In this document: piece by piece, positions 58,444 to 64,000 of the stretch
Position numbering within the stretch: the stretch's first letter is position 1
Layout: every line of letters begins with the position of its first letter
NCBI GenBank assembly: GCA_014529385.2
Contig: CM043959.1
Location: 47,679,928-47,743,927 of the forward strand
DNA from: Adiantum capillus-veneris
Lineage: Eukaryota > Streptophyta > Polypodiopsida > Polypodiales > Pteridaceae
DNA: 64,000 bases
Direction: 5' to 3'
The notes under the pieces: generated by a model
Told to the model about the DNA's origin: nothing
The model's input: the letters and a program-made list of their open reading frames with translations, nothing else
Databases searched by the model: none
Position numbers and translations under genes: made by a program

Positions 58444-58512
58444 ATGGCAGCCATGTAAATCTTTGTACATTTATGTTCATAGATTTACAGTTACTTAAAG
58501 TGCCACATTGGA

Positions 58513-58527
58513 CTTTAAGTGGGAGGT
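58513..58527 (+). other. Copia-3 polypurine tract
   Basis: CTTTAAGTGGGAGGT directly before the 3' LTR, identical to that of Copia-2. Confidence 0.9.
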
Positions 58528-58743
58528 TGTTGGGATTAAAGCCCAAGTGGCCTCTTATGCGGATATGGCCGGCCGCCCGCCTAACTCACTTACCTCTAAC
58601 TCTTTGTATATACTAACATATTCTTTGTGAATACTAAGGATTGGGAGATAACCCTTCTAACAGATCTCTGTGTACTGTACTGTGTAAGCTCACTGTGTGT
58701 GTGTGAGAGAGAGAGTCGACCCACGCTCCGCTCCGTGACTTCA
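58528..58743 (+). repeat. Copia-3 3' LTR
   Basis: 216 bp, no difference from the 5' LTR seen. Confidence 0.97.
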
Positions 58744-59070
58744 GGTACCACATTTGGCATGCAAGTTTACCAAGGCACCGGAAAAACGAGCATTATCTGC
58801 ACTCCACGAGACTTCAATTCGAAAAATAATCTCTTCAAGATCCTTTTGTGCTTCCGTAACGGCACCACATTTTGTACACATATCGGGCAAGCATTGCTAT
58901 CTCAAGCACTTTCTTCAGCCTCCCTCGACTAACATCATCATCGAGATTTTTGTTACCCAGTTTAGTGTTGCCGACCTTGCCACAACCGTGTCGGCATTCC
59001 CTGCAATCATTGCATTCCAAAAGACGACATTCCGAACACGAGACTCTTCAAATCACTTGCTGATCCCGCA
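58744..59070 (-). pseudogene. PPR repeat protein fragment
   Basis: Minus-strand frames give PPR-like units: RNVVFWNAMIAG, then CTKCGAVTEAQK and GALVNLHAKCG, typical of the plant-combinatorial (P-L-S) pentatricopeptide class that edits or processes organelle RNA. Stops and a frameshift break it. Copia-3 inserted directly at its end, and the flank on the other side (left of 53221) shows no further PPR repeat. It is the only host-type gene sequence I can name besides the histone-like one. Confidence 0.65.
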
Positions 59071-59700
59071 TATCAAAACCCAAATAAAGCTCAAAAATTC
59101 TCACATGGCACTCCGGTCGAGCCGGCTAGACTGACATGGAACCGGCCCCCGAAGAATCTTTAACAGCCCATAACTTGGCAAGCGGGACTCCGATCACTGA
59201 TCTGAAAAGACCAACGCGCTCCACAAAGTGAGCGCTTCAGCCCGGTGCATTCATTTCATTCTTGTCCCTTCAGCTCTACAGTTGCCCAATCCGGTACAAA
59301 TCTGCTACTGACTCAACTTAAAACTGTCATAACTTCTTACCCGTAGCTCCGATTGTCGTGCGGTAAAGACAGGCATGTAGAGCTTTTTGAGTAAAATCCC
59401 AACTATGACCACTTCAAGAATACTCACTGTTTAGCATTACCAAGACATCTTCTGACCTTTAGAGCTACATCTAGCACACTTTCAGCTTAAAATTGGCTTG
59501 TTAGCAAGCCCTTATAACTGCTGATTAATCATGTAGGATTCAAATACTCTTGATTGGCATTCCTTTGTTCATTTTCTTGTCATGGGAGCGGAGCATAACG
59601 ACAACAGCAATGGCACTCTCTTTAGGGGAACAAAACCCAAATGAACTCTTGGATTATGAAAAACATTTAATGCTCAGATACAAGGGTGATGTGCCAAAAG
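59071..59700. other. No supported gene
   Basis: A short frame at 59612-59774 (MALSLGEQNPNELLDYEKH) has no recognised domain and no neighbours that extend it. Confidence 0.4.
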
Positions 59701-59779
59701 ATATCCCTGACCTGTCATCAAGCCTTGATCCCACCAGTGGATGGTTTGCATGGTACATCTTTATCATTAATTGACCTTT

Positions 59780-60593
59780 TGTTGTCTTGATGGATTTTCA
59801 CATTGCCCCCATCGAGACAAAACTAGTTCAAGGATCTCTATAGAGACCTACCATTCGACTAACTTCTTGATTTCCAAGAAAACCCATGTACAGAAACACC
59901 AACTTCTCCAAAATTCTTCAAAGAGCATGCATTGTACAAATATGGACATTAACAAGTGGAATATCTAGAATTGGACGAAAATTAGGATCTTCATTATGAT
60001 GAGTAGGAGCCTTTCTCCACCACTTTGGGTCCATCATCTTTGCACACTCCATGCAATACAAGCATGGAGACTTTGCCATGGCACGCATTCCACAATTATA
60101 CATACACTTCAGTGTTTTGAGGTCACCTGCAAGATGTCATTGGACTTGAAAGTCTCCCCTCCCATCTACAGTCAGCACCTCTCCTTGATTCATTTGTCTA
60201 TCAATTGTATCAGGAATAGGGGTTTGATGAAACACCCAATATAAAATTTCATGGTCTTCTTTCTTTACTTGCAAGATTAAATCCTTATAAGATGTGAAAT
60301 TAAATCTAAAAATAAAATCAAAAGGGGGCTCGCTGGAGCTGAAGAATAGATGGAAATGGATTACCTGAAAAGCATCAAAGCCACCATATGTTTGTTTCTG
60401 ATTCAAAACTAAAGTATGAAGAATCATCAGTAGGGCATTTTGAAAGAGCTCTATTCTTCAATGTTATTGTGACTCGCTCTAGCTTTTTCTCTTTAATAAT
60501 CTCACACTCATCTAGCTTCAAAAAAAAATACAGAATGCCAGTTGGCTCTTCAAATGTTACATTGTAGAACTCAACCATTCTAGTTTGCAACAA
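59780..60593 (-). pseudogene. Unrecognised intron-containing gene fragment, Cys/His-rich
   Basis: On the minus strand, an exon-like frame ends GGFDAFQ before a GT donor at about 60365. A second exon begins after a TTTTTAG acceptor at about 60303 and reads FTSYKDLILQVKKEDHEILY, GDLKTLKCMYNCGMRAMAKS, CLYCMECAKMMDP and RPILDIPLVNVHICTMHAL. It contains a stop at about 60136 and another after HAL. CxxCxxC clusters and the HICTMHAL stretch look conserved, but I cannot name the family; a DNA-transposon protein is a possibility. Confidence 0.5.
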
Positions 60594-60929
60594 AGTGAAG
60601 ATATTGGTGTACTCATCATAGGTTACAGTTGTTCCTTAAGATGTATAAATACCATCAATATGAAATGGACATCCAATGAAGTCTATCTGTACATGGTTGA
60701 GTCGCAGTCTGTCTTTCTAGACACTTGCTGATATTGGTAAAAGTTTAGACTTTATTCCCTACTTCACGAAGATTGAGGAGATAGATTGTTGAATAGCTGA
60801 GTACCCTCTCTTACTCACGTCAAGGGAGTCAAGTGTGCCCTGTATTTCATTGGCAGACACTGCATTCTTATAAATAAAACGGTCAACAACATCCACTGCA
60901 AAACCTTAAACTTTGTGTCATGGATTATA
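60594..60929. other. No supported gene
   Basis: Probably upstream sequence of the minus-strand fragment. No clear domain. Confidence 0.35.
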
Positions 60930-61715
60930 TCCTTTGCAAGACCACTAGTTATCAATGGCTTGGTAACTCTTTCCTTGGATTGAAGGAGTGTGTAGATTTT
61001 GGATTGAGGAGAGTCATTGTGAAAGGGGATGCATTGTTAGGTATCAATTGCTTGGTTTGAGGAAAGTTAATAAAGACAACTTAAATTTATGGCATCAAGA
61101 AGCTTTTGCATGTGTTTGAGCAGATATAGTTTAAGCATGTTCCTCGTGAGAAAAATTAAGTAGTTGATGAGTTGGCTAAGGAAAAGTTGGATGCTTTGGT
61201 AGCTCCTTTAAAGGTCAAAGAATCCTTGTATTCAGGAAGGGAGTTACTACAAGATGTGGAAATATTTCTTGGTAAAGGCCAACGTCCAAAGTACATATCA
61301 AAAATTCAGTGTAAGAGAATACTTGCAAAAGCAAGAAACTACACCTCATGTTTTATGGCAGCGATAGCATTCTAAGGAAAGTGTCATACAAAGAAGAAAT
61401 AGGTTTAATTTTGAAGCATTGCCATGAAGAAATAGATCATCAAGGCAGAGAAAATGATGATTTGCCAGAGAAAGAGATTAAAGAGGGAGATCTTGTAATG
61501 AAGTATGGTTCTTGCTTGGATTTCACTTTTCAAAAGAAGTTGAGGGACAAATGGCTGGGTGAAACATGTTCTCTCAAATGGCACATATGAGTTGGAAAAA
61601 TTGTATGGTGAACCTTTGCACTACTGAATAAATGGTTATAAATTGAAAACATATTTTGCAAGGGATGTGGTTCCAGATGTATATAGTCTCTTGGTTGAGC
61701 ATAAATCTTAACATA
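60930..61715 (+). pseudogene. Gypsy pol 3' remnant with integrase core deleted
   Basis: HVPREKN followed by DELAKEKLDALVAPLKV (about 61138-61220) resembles the end of gypsy RNase H. YKEEIGLILKHCHEEIDHQG (61390-61445) is the integrase zinc-binding region. Then, with no catalytic core, the frame passes to EIKEGDLVMKY (61480-61503) and, after a frame change, GTYELEKLYGEPLHY and INGYKLKTYFARDV, the integrase C-terminal part. The core of some 200 residues appears deleted. Confidence 0.65.
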
Positions 61716-62859
61716 GAGGGTGGGCAATGATGATAAGCTACTTTTGCATGCATATAGTAGTAGATATATGCATGGACATGTGTACGAATAAATATAAATA
61801 CATGCATTTGGAATATTTTCCAATGTGATATTGGGTTTCAAATATGATCAATCATGTACACATTGTGAACAGTCAAGTTTGTGTGTCGATAGTCATGCAC
61901 ATGTACATACATGGACATGGTGTTGGAGACTTGGCTGTGGTGCCAGGTGGCTTATTTTGGCTCTATGATATTCTTTCCAACTTTCTAGATTGTAAATAAT
62001 GCAAGTTAAGTGTGTGGGTATGCTCATCTTGCTCCAAAAGTTTGACATGTGTGGTACCTATCTATTTGCAATGCCCTATATGCAGTGATGCACGAATCCC
62101 CTTAGAAGTGGTCAAAAATAGGATTTTGGCATGTGGTCATGAATTTTGAGCATCAAGGATCAAGCCTATAAAGTTTGGAGAAATTCGGAGTGCATTTGGA
62201 GTTTTTCCCCACGAAAGATGCCCGTCGAAGTCAAAACTGACCAAAAATGAGCCTAAAAAGGTCAAAAATTGGATCTAACTTGTGTGAAAAGGTTGATTTT
62301 TTCCACATCACTCACGATTATGTGAGTGTACAAGCTAGGGGTCCACTTGCTTAACCAAATATCATCACTTTTACCCCTTTGCGTGTAAGAGGAAGCATGG
62401 TTTCTAGAGGTGGTCCTATGTAGTCCTGACGTGTACAAGTCCTGTTTTTGAGTGAGTGAAGGAGTGAACGAGGGTTTCTTCTCTTCAATTTTTCACTTAG
62501 AAGATTCTATGGAAGTTTTGAGGTTTCCATGTATATGTGTGTGTGAGGAATTGACGAAAGAAGGTGCGGCTTTCTGCAAGACAATCTCACCTTGTATCGG
62601 TGTCATTAGGATTGCGGTTGTCCAACAGAGTGGAGTTTGGTGAAGCTTTTGCAACGGTTTGAGAGAGGCATTTTGTGTTGGAGTTTGCTATTTTTGATGT
62701 TCCTCTTGTGCCTTTTGGTGGCCATTGACCGTGATTCCAAGTCTCGATCAACTGACTCACTTCGTAGAGGGGCTAGTTTGGAGGTTGAGTTGAGTGGGGT
62801 GAGATTTTTCATTGAACTCTTGAGTGGTTTGTGTGAGGTGAAGAAAGCAAGGGAGTTCC
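61716..62859. other. No supported gene
   Basis: Noncoding, with a mixture of short frames. The frame 62452-62643 is short and lacks a recognisable domain. Confidence 0.4.
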
Positions 62860-63147
62860 TTGTGTTGTGTTAAGGTGCAAGGGTGTAAGCAGTGCCTTTT
62901 GCTCCATCAATGTGTCAACCATAGATGACAAAGGGGGATTAGGGCTCTGAAACCCTAACCCTAGTTGACTTACTAAAGACGGTCAAGGGGCCTAAAACCC
63001 CTTGTGTTGTGTTGTGTTAAGGTGCAAGGGTGTGAGCGGTGCCTTTTGCTCCATCAATGTGTCAACCATAGATGACAAAGGGGGATTAGGGCTCTGAAAC
63101 CCTAACCCTAGTTGACTTACTAAAGACGGTCAAGGGGCCTAAAACCC
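62860..63147. repeat. 147-bp tandem duplication
   Basis: Two copies (62860-63000 and 63006-63147), nearly identical (two substitutions and about 5 bp of junction). Each contains AAACCCTAACCCTAG, a telomere-like (telo-box) stretch. Confidence 0.93.
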
Positions 63148-64000
63148 AAAAGCAGAAGAAGACAACCAAAACTTGCAGAAGATGGTTGAGGAGCCTAAAA
63201 ACCTCAACTGAAGACCAAAGGGGTTAGTATTAAAAATCATAACCCTACCAACTTACAGATCTCAATTGAGGGGCCCACGTCTCCCCCCTCCCAAATGACC
63301 CGTTAGAGAGTATGGAATGTGAAGGGCCCTTGTGCTTGCTCCTGTTCAAAACTGGTAGCTATGCACGATGCCACATTCTATAGCCAGTTATAAAGGCGCT
63401 TCGATAGAGGGTGGGGGGTGGTTGAAGCACCCCCTAGCAAAAAATTTGCAGTCGGTCTTCCAATCAACCTATGTGCAGCAGCGCGGGTATGGAGCTCCGT
63501 TGTGGAGGTGAAGGACCCTCCCAAAGCGCCTTTAAAGGGCTTATGGGAGAGCCCTCTAAAACTCTAAAAAGAGTTAGCTGAAGAATAATTGTGCAAGCAA
63601 TGATGACGCGGAAAACTGTACCAATCTATCCACGATTTCGATTTGCGAAGCTGACTCTTGACATGGCAACGCTGTACAAACTGCCCTTGCTTTTGGAACA
63701 TATGCTTTTGGGCGTGCTTCTTTTCATAGTAATTGCTTTTGAGAGGCCAAGGGCCTTTAAATACATGTACTGGCACTCAATGTGGCATCCTACCTTGCGG
63801 AGGAGCAGAGCAAAGCCCCAAAGTTGTACTTTGTGGAAGCAATATAAAGAAATACCAAAAGGGGTGCCAAGGTTTGGGGTCAGTATTGTCTGGGAATGGA
63901 ACTTCGTCACTGTCTCGCACATGGATTCTCCCTCTCTTTCAGTTTAGTTGTTTTGAAGTGCTAAAAGTCTAAACAACATGGTGCCCTCCATTACAATTAG
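63148..64000. other. No supported gene
   Basis: Frames at 63591-63947 and 63626-63922 overlap on opposite strands. Neither has a recognisable domain, and both are likely fortuitous. Confidence 0.4.

Larger units (their letters stand above)
53221..58743 (+). mobile_element. Copia-3: very young Ty1/copia element
   Basis: A 5.5-kb element with 216-bp LTRs (53221-53436 and 58528-58743) that I read as identical base for base. It has a perfect target duplication GGTAC (53216-53220 and 58744-58748), a Met-tRNA primer site, a polypurine tract and one open frame. Identical LTRs mean insertion was very recent or the LTRs were homogenised. It shares coding sequence with Copia-2. Reverse transcriptase motif A lacks its catalytic Asp, so this copy may depend on enzyme from another copy. 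Confidence 0.98.

Overview
This window looks like land-plant nuclear DNA that is almost entirely transposable elements. Plant hallmarks are Ty1/copia elements primed by initiator-Met tRNA (TGGTATCAGAGC binding sites), a CACTA/En-Spm element with TNP2, DUF4218, DUF4216 and Transposase_24 regions, decayed Ty3/gypsy elements, a PPR fragment, and many long (GA)n, (GT)n and (CA)n arrays. The PPR wording and the lack of ordinary host genes would suit a seed-free vascular plant (fern or lycophyte), but I cannot fix the species. I see no bacterial gene, rRNA gene or CRISPR array.

Layout. 202-5336: Copia-1, complete, with LTRs, target-site duplication (TSD) and one open polyprotein. 5342-9370: AT-rich noncoding DNA with a TATA-bearing promoter-like patch and microsatellites/minisatellites. 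9370-15900: decayed + strand gypsy. 16338-17192: an LTR of a minus-strand gypsy-like family whose other copy, with a primer-binding site, is at 35366-36205. 17720-26406: CACTA transposon (left terminus not found) split by a gag-only LTR element (21992-24734, TSD TTGGC). 26407-35365: interior of the minus-strand gypsy-like element, split by Copia-2 (28374-33920, TSD AAAGT). 36206-43300: noncoding repeats, LTR-like sequence and another gypsy remnant. 44000-45460: a minus-strand cluster with a Ulp1-like cysteine protease, a coiled-coil segment and a CENH3-like histone H3 pseudogene. 46100-52800: a further LTR with binding site, microsatellites, a probable SINE and unrecognised gene remnants. 53221-58743: Copia-3, with LTRs I read as identical, TSD GGTAC and an open polyprotein. 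58744-64000: a PPR fragment interrupted by Copia-3, an unrecognised intron-containing fragment, a gypsy remnant and a 147-bp tandem duplication.

The insertions give a relative history: the gypsy-like host element came first, then the CACTA and Copia-2 entered it, and the gag-only element entered the CACTA. LTR divergence ranks Copia-3 (about 0%) as youngest, then Copia-1 (about 2%), then Copia-2 and the gag-only element (about 4-5%). The three most interesting points are the CENH3-like/Ulp1-like locus, the apparently newly inserted Copia-3 whose reverse transcriptase lacks a catalytic Asp, and a long foldback inside the CACTA.
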